A DNA stretch of 6,266 nt from Clostridiales bacterium (GCA_012513735.1 JAAZBR010000013.1:1-6266), one strand, 5' to 3'; counted from the first letter of the stretch, positions 1 to 6,117 are shown. The notes: generated by a model from the sequence alone, not told the origin. Numbers and translations are program-made.

Positions 1-358
1 GATTGCACCAGGCATAGACATTGACGACCTCATCACCGTCCAGCAGGGCAAACTTGGCCTCGGGAGCGCCGGTGTGATTCAGTTCCTTGCGCTGGTTGCC
101 CATTTTGGTTTCCAGGGCGATCCAGCCAATGTAGTGTTCCTCTACCATGGGGTGTGCCGCGGCACCCACCTTCACGGTGACAATGTTGCCATTGCGCTCA
201 ACCACGGGCACATGTTTTTCCTTGGAAGCATCCACAGTGCCTGCCACCATTTCCTGCATTTGCTCGCCGCAGCAAACCACCTTCACACCCTTGTCTGTTG
301 CAAAGGCGATGATATTGCCACAGTGCTTGCACTCGTAAAATTTCATTTTTGTCTTCAT
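1..358 (-). CDS. dfx: Superoxide reductase (desulfoferrodoxin), 3' end cut off
   Basis: This enzyme reduces superoxide to hydrogen peroxide in the cytoplasm of anaerobes without producing oxygen, taking electrons usually from rubredoxin. The 119 visible residues show a desulforedoxin-like N-terminal domain with the four iron-binding cysteines C10, C13, C29 and C30 (C-x2-C then CC). The catalytic domain follows, with E47-K48-H49, H69 and H75. C118, in the motif YAWCN at 115-119, matches the axial cysteine ligand. H49, H69, H75 and the E47/K48 pair fall at the same positions as in characterised desulfoferrodoxins, so both iron centres should be present. The last histidine ligand and the C-terminus lie beyond the window. 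The start at 358 is supported by AGGAGG at 365-370 with a 6-nt gap; an in-frame ATG at 346 has no such site. It has its own promoter and lies 154 bp downstream of trmO on the same strand. Family assignment is very secure. Confidence 0.95.
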   Translation of the reverse strand, partial: MKTKMKFYECKHCGNIIAFATDKGVKVVCCGEQMQEMVAGTVDASKEKHVPVVERNGNIVTVKVGAAAHPMVEEHYIGWIALETKMGNQRKELNHTGAPEAKFALLDGDEVVNVYAWCN

Positions 359-386
359 GGTTTTCCTCCTTGCTGAATTCAAACTC

Positions 387-415
387 ATCATAGGGGAATT
401 ATGATACCCTGTCAA
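387..415 (-). promoter_or_regulatory. Sigma-70/A-type promoter of the superoxide reductase gene
   Basis: On the minus strand, a perfect -35 TTGACA (415-410) is followed by a 17-bp spacer and a -10 TATGAT (392-387, one mismatch from consensus). Transcription should begin near 380, giving a leader of about 22 nt that holds the AGGAGG site. The -10 hexamer is also one arm of a 6-bp inverted repeat (387-392 with 400-405, 7-bp centre), which could serve as an operator. It does not match the standard PerR box, so no regulator is proposed. Confidence 0.85.
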
Positions 416-512
416 GCAAATGTGCATGTTTTTGGGTTTCCCCGGCGGCTTTTGAGCCTTCGGACATGTGCTTCTGCTTACCCAGCACGGGATCCAGTGC
501 AGACCGGAAAAC

Positions 513-1208
513 CTATGGAGTTTCCCTGTTGCTGCTAGACAGGGGTGTGATTTCACAAACCCTTGCTGTACTTCCTTCCACACGGAAGCGGACATTAAAC
601 CCAGCAAAGACGAAACCATATACCCGCTCAGGATCCTCCTGATACGCGGGACGCGGATCCTGGGCCAGCACATCCTGCAGCGCCTGGTGGTGGGATGCGG
701 GGATCAACATCAACCATTTGGACGGAATCTCTACCTGCAGCAGAGGAGGGGGACCATCCTCTGCAAATCCGCCCGTGGCATCGGGGATACAGTCGGCATA
801 GGGCAGGTAGGGCTTGATGTCATAGAGGGGGGATTGATCCATCAGGTCGATGCCCGACACCCGCAGGCATAGCCCCCACTCGGGGTGGTGTACTACCTCC
901 TGTAGCTTGACGCAGCTTAGCCCAATGGGGTTTGGGCGAAAGGGGGAACGGGTGGCGAATACCCCCATGCGCCTGTCGCCGCCCAGACGGGGCGGGCGCA
1001 CAGTGGGGGACCAGCTGTCGCGCTGTGACCGGGAAAAACCCCACAGCAGCCATAGGTGGCTGAAGCCATTGATGCCGCGCAAGGCCTCGGCTACACGGTA
1101 CTCCGGCTCGAAGACGATCAGACCCTCCAGCGCTTTCACCAGGCCGCTTTGGCGGGGCAGGCCAAACTTTTCGGGAAAATCCGTATGGATACGGGCGATG
1201 ATCTTCAT
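513..1208 (-). CDS. trmO: tRNA (adenine(37)-N6)-methyltransferase TrmO (TsaA/YaeB family)
   Basis: TrmO uses S-adenosylmethionine to methylate N6 of t6A at position 37, forming m6t6A in threonine tRNAs and fine-tuning decoding. The 231-residue product is full length (the E. coli protein is about 235). Hallmarks in order are EKFGLPRQSGLV (13-24), RPPRLGG (71-77), the signature GVFATRSPFRPNPIGLS (82-98), a D-x-K-PY-x-PYAD block (130-139) and QDPRPAYQ (183-190) in the C-terminal domain. The start ATG overlaps the stop of the upstream GH2 gene as ATGA (1208-1205), and AGAGG lies at 1216-1220 with a 7-nt gap inside that gene, so translation is probably coupled. It is the last gene of the MFS-GH2-trmO operon and no convincing terminator follows it before the superoxide reductase promoter. 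Its place in a sugar operon is odd for a tRNA-modification gene. Family call is secure; the exact tRNA target is inferred. Confidence 0.93.
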   Translation of the reverse strand: MKIIARIHTDFPEKFGLPRQSGLVKALEGLIVFEPEYRVAEALRGINGFSHLWLLWGFSRSQRDSWSPTVRPPRLGGDRRMGVFATRSPFRPNPIGLSCVKLQEVVHHPEWGLCLRVSGIDLMDQSPLYDIKPYLPYADCIPDATGGFAEDGPPPLLQVEIPSKWLMLIPASHHQALQDVLAQDPRPAYQEDPERVYGFVFAGFNVRFRVEGSTARVCEITPLSSSNRETP

Positions 1209-2980
1209 GGGTTTTCCTCTGCCAGCAGGCGCAGGGCTAGGTTACGCCGGCGCAACTGCTGGGTAGCCTCGCTGCCCAGGGGCCACTTGCTGACCTGCCG
1301 GTCGAAGGTCAAAAGACCGTTGGTTTCCTCCTCCACATCGCTTAGTTGAGTATACACAAAGGCCGCAATGTTGCGTCCGTCCTGCAGCAGGCTGTCCATC
1401 AGTTCCAGCACCGCCTGCTGGTAGCTGTGCAAGTCCTTGAAACGCCGGTAGCCGAAGGCTCGCTGGCTGTAGGTGTGACCCGGCACGGGGTAGCTATAGC
1501 CTCCATATTCCGTCAGCGCGGCCGGGCGACCGTTCCTGTCCGGTCGGATACGGCATCGGCTGAAGTAGATGTGACGGCTTTTCAGGTCGCCGGCCCGCTG
1601 GTCGTGCCAACCGCTGGCATGGTCAAGGGGGCGGGTGGGATCCAGCGCCCGGGTTTTACGCGCAACCCCTGCCGCGTCAAACTGGCCCCAACCCTCATTG
1701 AAAGGCACCCACAGCGCAAGGCTGGGCACGGAATAAAGCTGATCGATGGTGGCTTGCAGCTCCTGCATGTAAGCCTCTCGGGAGGAGGCTTCCGCCCGTC
1801 CGAAGGCCTTTGTATTGCGATCGCTGATTTGCACGCCCAGCACAGGCAGCACCTGGATTACAATGGGTTTGTAGGGCCCGCCGCCCGACACCATGTCCTG
1901 CCAGACCAGCATGCCCAGTCGGTCGCAGTGAGAATACCAGCGCATGGGCTCGATCTTGATATGCTTGCGCAGCATGTTGAAACCCAGCGCCTTCATCTGC
2001 AGGATGTCGTCTGCCAATGCCTGATCGCTGGGGGCGGTGTACATACCCTGCTGCCAGTATCCCTGGTCCAGCACCCCCACCGGCACATAGGGCTTGCCGT
2101 TCAGGCTGAGACGGGGTACCCCCGCTGCGTCCGTGCAAAGGCCAAAGCTGCGCATGCCGAAATAGCCCTGCACCTCATCCTGACCATAGCGCACCGTGAA
2201 AGTATACAGATAGGGATCCTCCGGGCTCCAGGCCCGAAAACCGGGCAGCTCGGCGGTTAGCAGACCCGCAGATTCTTCAAGGAACACCGCAGTCTGTACG
2301 CCGCCTGTGACCTGGCCCGCATCCGAAGGGGCGTACACCACGCCGCTGAGAGCGCCCTGTCCGCTGCACTGCACACGCAGGTAAACTCGTGCACCTGCGT
2401 AGTCGGGCGTAATGTGGATGCTTTGTATGGAATGTTCCGGCACTGCCTCCAGCCACACAGTCTGCCAGATGCCGCTGGTGGCATGGTACCAGATACCGCC
2501 CGGTTTTAAGGATTGTTTGCCCCAGGCGCGGTAGCCCATGTTGCTGGGATCGGTCACCGCAACCAGCAGGCGATTGTCTCTTGGCTGCATCAGCGCCGTG
2601 ATGTCCAGAGCGAAGGCATGGTAGCCTCCCTCGTGGCTGCCTGCCAGGCGGCCATTCACATATACGCGACAGCTCTGGTCCACTGCGCCAAAGTGCAGCA
2701 GCAGGCGTCCCCCCTCCGGCAGAGGAGGGATATCCCCTTTTTCCAGCGATCGCTCATACCACAACACCTCGTTCGGCTGCAGCTGCCGCATCACGCCCGA
2801 CAACTCGCTTTCAGGGGCATAGGGCACCACAATGCTGCCTTGGGTGGAGGGCATCTGTACGTCTTCCCCTTGGGGCAGGTCGCCCTTCTCTATGGCATAA
2901 CGCCAGGGGCCGTTGAGACAGCGCCAGCTATCCGCCGATCGCCGCATCTGGGGACGTGGGTATTCACAAAGCGGGATCAT
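1205..2980 (-). CDS. Glycoside hydrolase family 2 enzyme (beta-galactosidase/glucuronidase-like)
   Basis: A 591-residue retaining glycosidase of the GH2 type. An N-terminal jelly-roll sugar-binding domain (about 1-180) has LHFGAVDQSCRVYVNG at 95-110 and the strand GGIWYHATSGIWQTVWLE at 161-178. An immunoglobulin-like domain (about 185-280) follows, then a TIM barrel from about 290, containing NMLRKHIKIEP (335-345). The expected acid/base is E429 in WVPFNEGWGQFD (424-435) and the nucleophile E491 in TEYGGYS (490-496). No signal peptide is seen, so it should act in the cytoplasm on a sugar imported by the MFS protein encoded just upstream. It lacks the extra C-terminal domains of LacZ-size enzymes; the specific substrate cannot be read from sequence. 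The start at 2980 rests on AGGAGG at 2988-2993 (7-nt gap) and an ATGA overlap with the MFS stop. The frame stays open up to 3841, but that part is a shadow of the MFS gene. Confidence 0.92.
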   Translation of the reverse strand: MIPLCEYPRPQMRRSADSWRCLNGPWRYAIEKGDLPQGEDVQMPSTQGSIVVPYAPESELSGVMRQLQPNEVLWYERSLEKGDIPPLPEGGRLLLHFGAVDQSCRVYVNGRLAGSHEGGYHAFALDITALMQPRDNRLLVAVTDPSNMGYRAWGKQSLKPGGIWYHATSGIWQTVWLEAVPEHSIQSIHITPDYAGARVYLRVQCSGQGALSGVVYAPSDAGQVTGGVQTAVFLEESAGLLTAELPGFRAWSPEDPYLYTFTVRYGQDEVQGYFGMRSFGLCTDAAGVPRLSLNGKPYVPVGVLDQGYWQQGMYTAPSDQALADDILQMKALGFNMLRKHIKIEPMRWYSHCDRLGMLVWQDMVSGGGPYKPIVIQVLPVLGVQISDRNTKAFGRAEASSREAYMQELQATIDQLYSVPSLALWVPFNEGWGQFDAAGVARKTRALDPTRPLDHASGWHDQRAGDLKSRHIYFSRCRIRPDRNGRPAALTEYGGYSYPVPGHTYSQRAFGYRRFKDLHSYQQAVLELMDSLLQDGRNIAAFVYTQLSDVEEETNGLLTFDRQVSKWPLGSEATQQLRRRNLALRLLAEENP

Positions 2981-4266
2981 GGGCGGGCCTCCTGTTTGTG
3001 CAGCTTCATGAGCGGCAGCAGGCACAGCAGCAGCACCACTGCTGCCGCCAGGAAAATGGCAGGCGTAGGGACCTGCCGGATCACACCCAGGTCTGTATAG
3101 GTAGCGCCGCCCTGGCCGATGACAAAGCTGCCCAGGAAGGGGCCGATGATCATGGGCAGCATCACAGCGAAGATCATCCGCACGCCCTGAAACCGCCCGC
3201 CCATGCCATCGGGGATGCCATCCCGTATCAGGCCGTTGATGCAGGCCGTCATCACCATGCTGCCGCCAATGGTGCACAGGCCAAAGATCATCAGCCCGAT
3301 GGCGCCCCTGACAAAGTACATACCGATCAGCCCCACCAGCGCCAGTCCCAGGGCAGGGAAGGAAAGCCTCGCCTTGCCCACACGGTCGATTAGCCTGCCT
3401 CCTGCAAGGGACAGGGCTGAAGCGCCCAGCAGCACCACGGCCAGTATCAGCGCATAGTCCGCAATGCCCAGATAGCTTTGGATGTAGATGATCAGGTAGG
3501 GCATGTATACCTGGGTTGCCGTACTGAGGGCCAGCATGGCCAGCAGGGCGGTGTATAGCCGGGGATGGGCATGCACGGTGCGGGGCAGGAAGCCATAAGC
3601 CAACTGCTGTCCATAGGGCTCGCGGCTTGGGCTCAGCGGCTGTTCCTTCACCAATCCCAGGCTGGCCAGGCCCGCCAGAAGGGTCAGACTGCCCACAATA
3701 ATAAAGAACATCTGCCATTGGCCGGTTTGGGTCAGCGGATCCAGCGCGACGAACACCAGCAGCATGGCGAGCAGGGGCAACATGGCCAGCAGGCCTTCCA
3801 CACGGCCACGGTTCTGCGGCACGGTGATATCGTTCACCCAAGCGTTGAAGGCAGCATCATTGGCGGTGGAGCCGAAGAATGTCATGATGCAGTCCAGCAC
3901 TACCACCGTGAGCGCGGCCCGGCGGATGCCCTGTGCGCTGGGGGCGGCACCCGGGCCCACCAACGCGAAGGCCATCACGCTCAGCCCCCACAGCAGATAT
4001 CCCAGGCTGATGAACACTTTGCGGCGGCCCATGTGGTCGCTGAGGGCGCCCATCAGCAGCGTGGTCAGTGTGGCCACCACGGCGGAGGCAGCCACCATCA
4101 GGGCAATCATTCCGGTATCCTGGGTGATGGTGTTATACAGGAACACGTTAAAATACATGTTCTCCACCGTCCAGGCGATCTGCCCGAAGAGGCCGATCAG
4201 CACCAGCGCGCCCCAACTGCGCGCAGTAAGGCGGGGAGGAACGGAGGAGGCCGGGGCGGTTTTCAT
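2977..4266 (-). CDS. MFS transporter, probable sugar/glycoside importer
   Basis: A 429-residue integral membrane protein of the major facilitator superfamily with about 12 hydrophobic segments, the usual length for the family. The cytoplasmic loop motif GALSDHMGRRK (73-83) is the classic MFS motif A, and a second-half counterpart GGRLIDRVGKAR is at 289-300. The two halves also share RGRVEG (153-158) and GGRFQG (356-361), reflecting the internal duplication. The general look (N-terminal W-T-x-E-N-M-Y-F-N, 32-40) resembles sugar-cation symporter-like MFS proteins, but that subfamily is inferred. It is first in an operon with a GH2 glycosidase, overlapping it by ATGA at 2980-2977, so the cargo is probably a glycoside or short oligosaccharide. 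The ATG at 4266 is preferred because AGGTGG (4277-4272) lies 5 nt upstream; an in-frame GTG at 4275 would add three residues but has no well-placed site. Confidence 0.9.
   Translation of the reverse strand: MKTAPASSVPPRLTARSWGALVLIGLFGQIAWTVENMYFNVFLYNTITQDTGMIALMVAASAVVATLTTLLMGALSDHMGRRKVFISLGYLLWGLSVMAFALVGPGAAPSAQGIRRAALTVVVLDCIMTFFGSTANDAAFNAWVNDITVPQNRGRVEGLLAMLPLLAMLLVFVALDPLTQTGQWQMFFIIVGSLTLLAGLASLGLVKEQPLSPSREPYGQQLAYGFLPRTVHAHPRLYTALLAMLALSTATQVYMPYLIIYIQSYLGIADYALILAVVLLGASALSLAGGRLIDRVGKARLSFPALGLALVGLIGMYFVRGAIGLMIFGLCTIGGSMVMTACINGLIRDGIPDGMGGRFQGVRMIFAVMLPMIIGPFLGSFVIGQGGATYTDLGVIRQVPTPAIFLAAAVVLLLCLLPLMKLHKQEARP
2988..2993 (-). promoter_or_regulatory. Ribosome binding site deciding the GH2 start
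   Basis: A perfect AGGAGG lies inside the end of the MFS gene, 7 nt before the ATG at 2980. It separates the true GH2 start from the 287 upstream open codons in the same frame, which only mirror the MFS coding sequence. Confidence 0.85.
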
Positions 4267-4271
4267 GCTGT

Positions 4272-4277
4272 CCACCT
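4272..4277 (-). promoter_or_regulatory. Ribosome binding site deciding the MFS start
   Basis: AGGTGG (one mismatch from AGGAGG) lies 5 nt before the ATG at 4266. The alternative GTG start at 4275 lies within this site, so it is unlikely to be used. Confidence 0.6.
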
Positions 4278-4323
4278 GCTTTTCTATGAGATGCCGCCGG
4301 GTGTGATTATTGTCCCTGCCTTC

Positions 4324-4351
4324 ATTATAGAAGCGGGAAAGGGGATGTCAA
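4324..4351 (-). promoter_or_regulatory. Consensus sigma-70/A promoter of the MFS-GH2-trmO operon
   Basis: On the minus strand TTGACA (4351-4346) and TATAAT (4329-4324) are both perfect, with a 16-bp spacer. The expected start of transcription is near 4316, leaving a leader of about 50 nt before the MFS start. The spacer is pyrimidine-rich on this strand. I see no LacI-type palindrome over the promoter, so repression of this otherwise strong promoter, if any, is not explained by what is visible. Confidence 0.88.
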
Positions 4352-4482
4352 TGTTGGAAATATTGGGAGAAACGCAGAACAAAGCTGGTTGTGCCGAGGC
4401 TAAATGGGTATACTCTGCTACAGGAGATACCTTGTGATGTGCGAACGGGCATCATGGCTTTGCTTGATGACGCAAGCGATGG

Positions 4483-4511
4483 TTGTCCTGGGGGACAGGG
4501 CAAAATATATG
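4483..4511 (+). promoter_or_regulatory. Possible promoter of the alcohol dehydrogenase gene
   Basis: TTGTCC (4483-4488) and TATATG (4506-4511), 17 bp apart, each match four of six consensus bases. Transcription would begin near 4518, just before the AGGAGG site. An alternative -10, TATACT at 4409-4414, lacks a good -35. Two short stem-loops lie here: GCTTG/CAAGC (4462-4466 with 4473-4477) and TGTCC/GGACA (4484-4488 with 4493-4497). The second covers the -35 and could be an operator. This is clearly weaker than the other promoters in the window. Confidence 0.4.
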
Positions 4512-4537
4512 GAATGTAGCAAGGCAGGAGGGACATA

Positions 4538-5722
4538 ATGCACAATTTCACCTATTATACACCCACCAAAGTGGTATTCGGACGCGGCGCCGAGGATCAG
4601 GTAGGCCGGCTTTTGCAGGAACAGAAGGCCCAAAAGGTGCTGCTTCACTATGGCGGCGGTAGCGCCGAGCGCTCCGGTCTGCTTTCCAAGGTCAGAGCCG
4701 CCATGACGGGGACAGGCATTGCCTATGTAGAGTTGGGCGGTGTGGTACCCAATCCCCGGCTGTCTTTGGTATATGAAGGCATAGAACTGGCAAAGCGCGA
4801 GAAGGTGGATTTTATCCTGGTCGTGGGTGGCGGTAGCGTGATCGATTCTGCCAAGGCCATCGGCTATGGTGTGGCCAGTGGGGGAGATGTGTGGGATTTC
4901 TATGAGCACACCCGGGTTGCCACCGGCTGTCTGCCCATTGGAGCAGTTCTCACCCTGTCTGCCGCGGGCAGCGAAATGAGCTGCGGTTCGGTGATCACCA
5001 AAGATGAGGGTGGCGTGAAGCGGGCCTATGATGATGACCTGTCCCGGCCGAAGTTTGCCCTCATGAACCCTGAGTTGACCATGACTCTGCCCGACTACCA
5101 GACCGCCTGCGGTTGTACCGACATCCTGATGCACACCATGGAGCGTTACTTTACCTCGGGCGGCAACATGAAGCTGACGGACAGCCTGGCAGAAGCGCTG
5201 ATGCGCACTGTGATGGAGAACGCCCATATTTTAAAGAAGGAGCCTGCCAACTACGACGCCCGTGCCGAGATCATGTGGGCCAGCAGTCTGTCCCACAACG
5301 GTCTAACAGGCTGTGGGAACAATGGGGGCGATTTCTCTACCCATATGCTGGAGCATGAGTTGGGCGGCCTGTACGACGTGGCCCATGGCGCGGGGCTGGC
5401 TGCGATGTGGGGAAGCTGGGCGCGGTACGTATACAGGGATTGTCTGAACCGCTTTGTGAAGTTTGCCCACAACGTCATGGGCGTGTCCGGAGGTGGCAGC
5501 GACGAAGAGGTGGCGCTCAAGGGCATTGAGGCAATGGAGGATTTCTTCCGCTCCATCGGCATGCCCACCTCCCTGAAGGAGCTGGGGGTGAACCCCACCG
5601 AGGAAGAGCTGAAAAAGATGGCCGCCATGTGTTCTGCCGCGGCTGGCGGCCGGCAGGGCTCTGCCAAGGTGCTTGAGGAAGAGGACATGCTGAAGATCTA
5701 TCGGATGGCGGCGGAGCGCTGA
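4538..5722 (+). CDS. Iron-containing alcohol dehydrogenase, YqhD/butanol dehydrogenase type
   Basis: A 394-residue cytoplasmic dehydrogenase (E. coli YqhD is 387) that interconverts aldehydes or ketones and alcohols with NAD(P)H, typically at the end of fermentation or to clear toxic aldehydes. The N-terminal Rossmann-like domain has YGGGS (38-42), shared with the NADPH-preferring YqhD/BDH group, and GGGSVIDSAKAI (97-108) for the cofactor pyrophosphate. The C-terminal helical domain carries the metal ligands: D195 and H199 in CTDILMHTMERY, H273 in THMLEHELGG (268-277) and H283 in VAHGAGLA (281-288). All four are present, so it should bind a divalent metal and be active. The ATG at 4538 is supported by AGGAGG (4526-4531) with a 6-nt gap. 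It is a single-gene unit, divergent from the MFS operon and closed by a strong terminator 26 bp after the stop. NADPH preference is inferred; the substrate is unknown. Confidence 0.94.
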   Translation: MHNFTYYTPTKVVFGRGAEDQVGRLLQEQKAQKVLLHYGGGSAERSGLLSKVRAAMTGTGIAYVELGGVVPNPRLSLVYEGIELAKREKVDFILVVGGGSVIDSAKAIGYGVASGGDVWDFYEHTRVATGCLPIGAVLTLSAAGSEMSCGSVITKDEGGVKRAYDDDLSRPKFALMNPELTMTLPDYQTACGCTDILMHTMERYFTSGGNMKLTDSLAEALMRTVMENAHILKKEPANYDARAEIMWASSLSHNGLTGCGNNGGDFSTHMLEHELGGLYDVAHGAGLAAMWGSWARYVYRDCLNRFVKFAHNVMGVSGGGSDEEVALKGIEAMEDFFRSIGMPTSLKELGVNPTEEELKKMAAMCSAAAGGRQGSAKVLEEEDMLKIYRMAAER

Positions 5723-5748
5723 AACAACAATCATTCTGGATAAGCAAG

Positions 5749-5790
5749 AGGCTCCCGATGCATGGTTTATATCGCATCAGGAGCCTTTTC
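5749..5790 (+). terminator. Rho-independent terminator, possibly bidirectional
   Basis: AGGCTCC (5749-5755) pairs with GGAGCCT (5780-5786), and after a single C/A mismatch GATGC (5757-5761) pairs with GCATC (5774-5778), around a 12-nt loop. On the plus strand TTTTCT follows, ending the alcohol dehydrogenase transcript. On the minus strand the same hairpin lies 3 bp past the tRNA-Leu CCA and is followed by TCTTGCTT, a weaker but plausible U-rich tail, so it may stop both converging transcripts. Confidence 0.9.
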
Positions 5791-5792
5791 TA

Positions 5793-5877
5793 TGGTGCGG
5801 TCGACGAGACTTGAACTCGTACGGGTTCCCCCACACGCCCCTCAAACGTGCGCGTATGCCGATTCCGCCACGACCGC
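5793..5877 (-). tRNA. tRNA-Leu(GAG): tRNA-Leu, anticodon GAG
   Basis: A complete 85-nt class II tRNA with encoded CCA (5795-5793). The acceptor stem GCGGTCG/CGACCGC has seven perfect pairs with discriminator A. The D arm has a GCG/CGC stem. The anticodon stem CACGT/GCGTG closes the loop TTGAGGG with anticodon GAG at 5843-5841, reading CUC and CUU codons. The long variable arm has GGG/CCC, as expected for leucine, and the T arm ACGAG/CTCGT holds the loop TTCAAGT. A consensus promoter lies upstream and a hairpin terminator immediately downstream, so it looks like a single-gene transcript. Confidence 0.96.
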
Positions 5878-5900
5878 ATGCCGCTTGGACAGCATGAAGA

Positions 5901-5929
5901 ATTATATCCAACGCCCCCGCCCCTGTCAA
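5901..5929 (-). promoter_or_regulatory. Consensus promoter of tRNA-Leu
   Basis: On the minus strand TTGACA (5929-5924) and TATAAT (5906-5901) are perfect and 17 bp apart, the best promoter in the window. Transcription should start near 5894, about 17 nt before the mature 5' end of the tRNA. The spacer is unusually G-rich, with runs of four and five G. Confidence 0.9.
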
Positions 5930-6012
5930 GGCGCAGAAGCACGGAAAACCTGAGAGATGTGTAGGAGTGTCAAACATGGGTAACACTTTGCGAGCAACTC
6001 AGACAGCAGCCC

Positions 6013-6067
6013 GGTGTCAAGGGAAAGGTGGAGATTTGCGAAGCAAATACGACCTGACCTTGACACC
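6013..6067. repeat. 55-bp nested palindrome
   Basis: Three nested inverted repeats share one centre. The outer arms are GGTGTCAAGG (6013-6022) and CCTTGACACC (6058-6067), perfect over 10 bp. The middle arms are AGGT (6026-6029) and ACCT (6052-6055). The inner arms are ATTTGC (6034-6039) and GCAAAT (6043-6048) around a GAA loop. Only small internal loops interrupt the stem. There is no T run on either side, so it is not an ordinary terminator. It may be a transposase-binding or end structure of the mobile element, or a dispersed palindromic repeat. Confidence 0.85.
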
Positions 6068-6089
6068 CATCCTTGGTAGAATCCATAGT

Positions 6090-6113
6090 GGCTCAATGGT
6101 TCGCCATTGAGCC
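6090..6113. repeat. Perfect 10-bp hairpin just after the transposase-like stop codon
   Basis: GGCTCAATGG (6090-6099) and CCATTGAGCC (6104-6113) pair perfectly around TTCG. On the plus strand TTAATTA follows, a poor terminator tail. On the minus strand the hairpin starts 5 nt after the stop codon of the transposase-like gene and is followed by ACTATGG, so it is not a classical rho-independent terminator there; it could protect or pause the 3' end of the transcript. Confidence 0.75.
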
Positions 6114-6117
6114 TTAA

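Noticed and set aside
416..512. A terminator after trmO.
   Set aside because: Only short stems such as GCAC/GTGC and GGCT/AGCC are present on the minus strand, none followed by a T run; readthrough into the superoxide reductase gene is therefore possible but untested.
1346..2260. A 304-codon plus-strand reading frame opposite the GH2 gene.
   Set aside because: It is antisense to a well-supported gene, has no ribosome binding site or recognisable domain, and its composition is typical of a shadow frame in GC-rich DNA.
2981..3841. A 287-codon in-frame upstream extension of the GH2 gene.
   Set aside because: It lies wholly inside the MFS gene in another frame, has Gly/Pro/Arg/His-rich composition with no domain sense, and a perfect ribosome binding site marks the start at 2980.
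3565..4437. A 290-codon plus-strand reading frame opposite the MFS gene.
   Set aside because: Very rich in Gln, His, Ala and Gly, with no domain; it is the complement of the transporter codons and runs out into the divergent promoter region.
4418..5227. A 269-codon minus-strand reading frame opposite the alcohol dehydrogenase gene.
   Set aside because: The dehydrogenase on the plus strand has all catalytic residues and a good ribosome binding site; the opposite frame has neither a site nor a recognisable fold.
5762..5986. Small reading frames on both strands over the tRNA-Leu region.
   Set aside because: They run straight through the tRNA; peptides such as RSTRLELV are well-known spurious products of tRNA genes.
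5968..6065. A short CRISPR-like or direct-repeat array based on TGTCAA.
   Set aside because: Only three six-base copies occur, one inverted and at unequal spacing, with no longer repeat unit; this better fits palindromic ends of an element.
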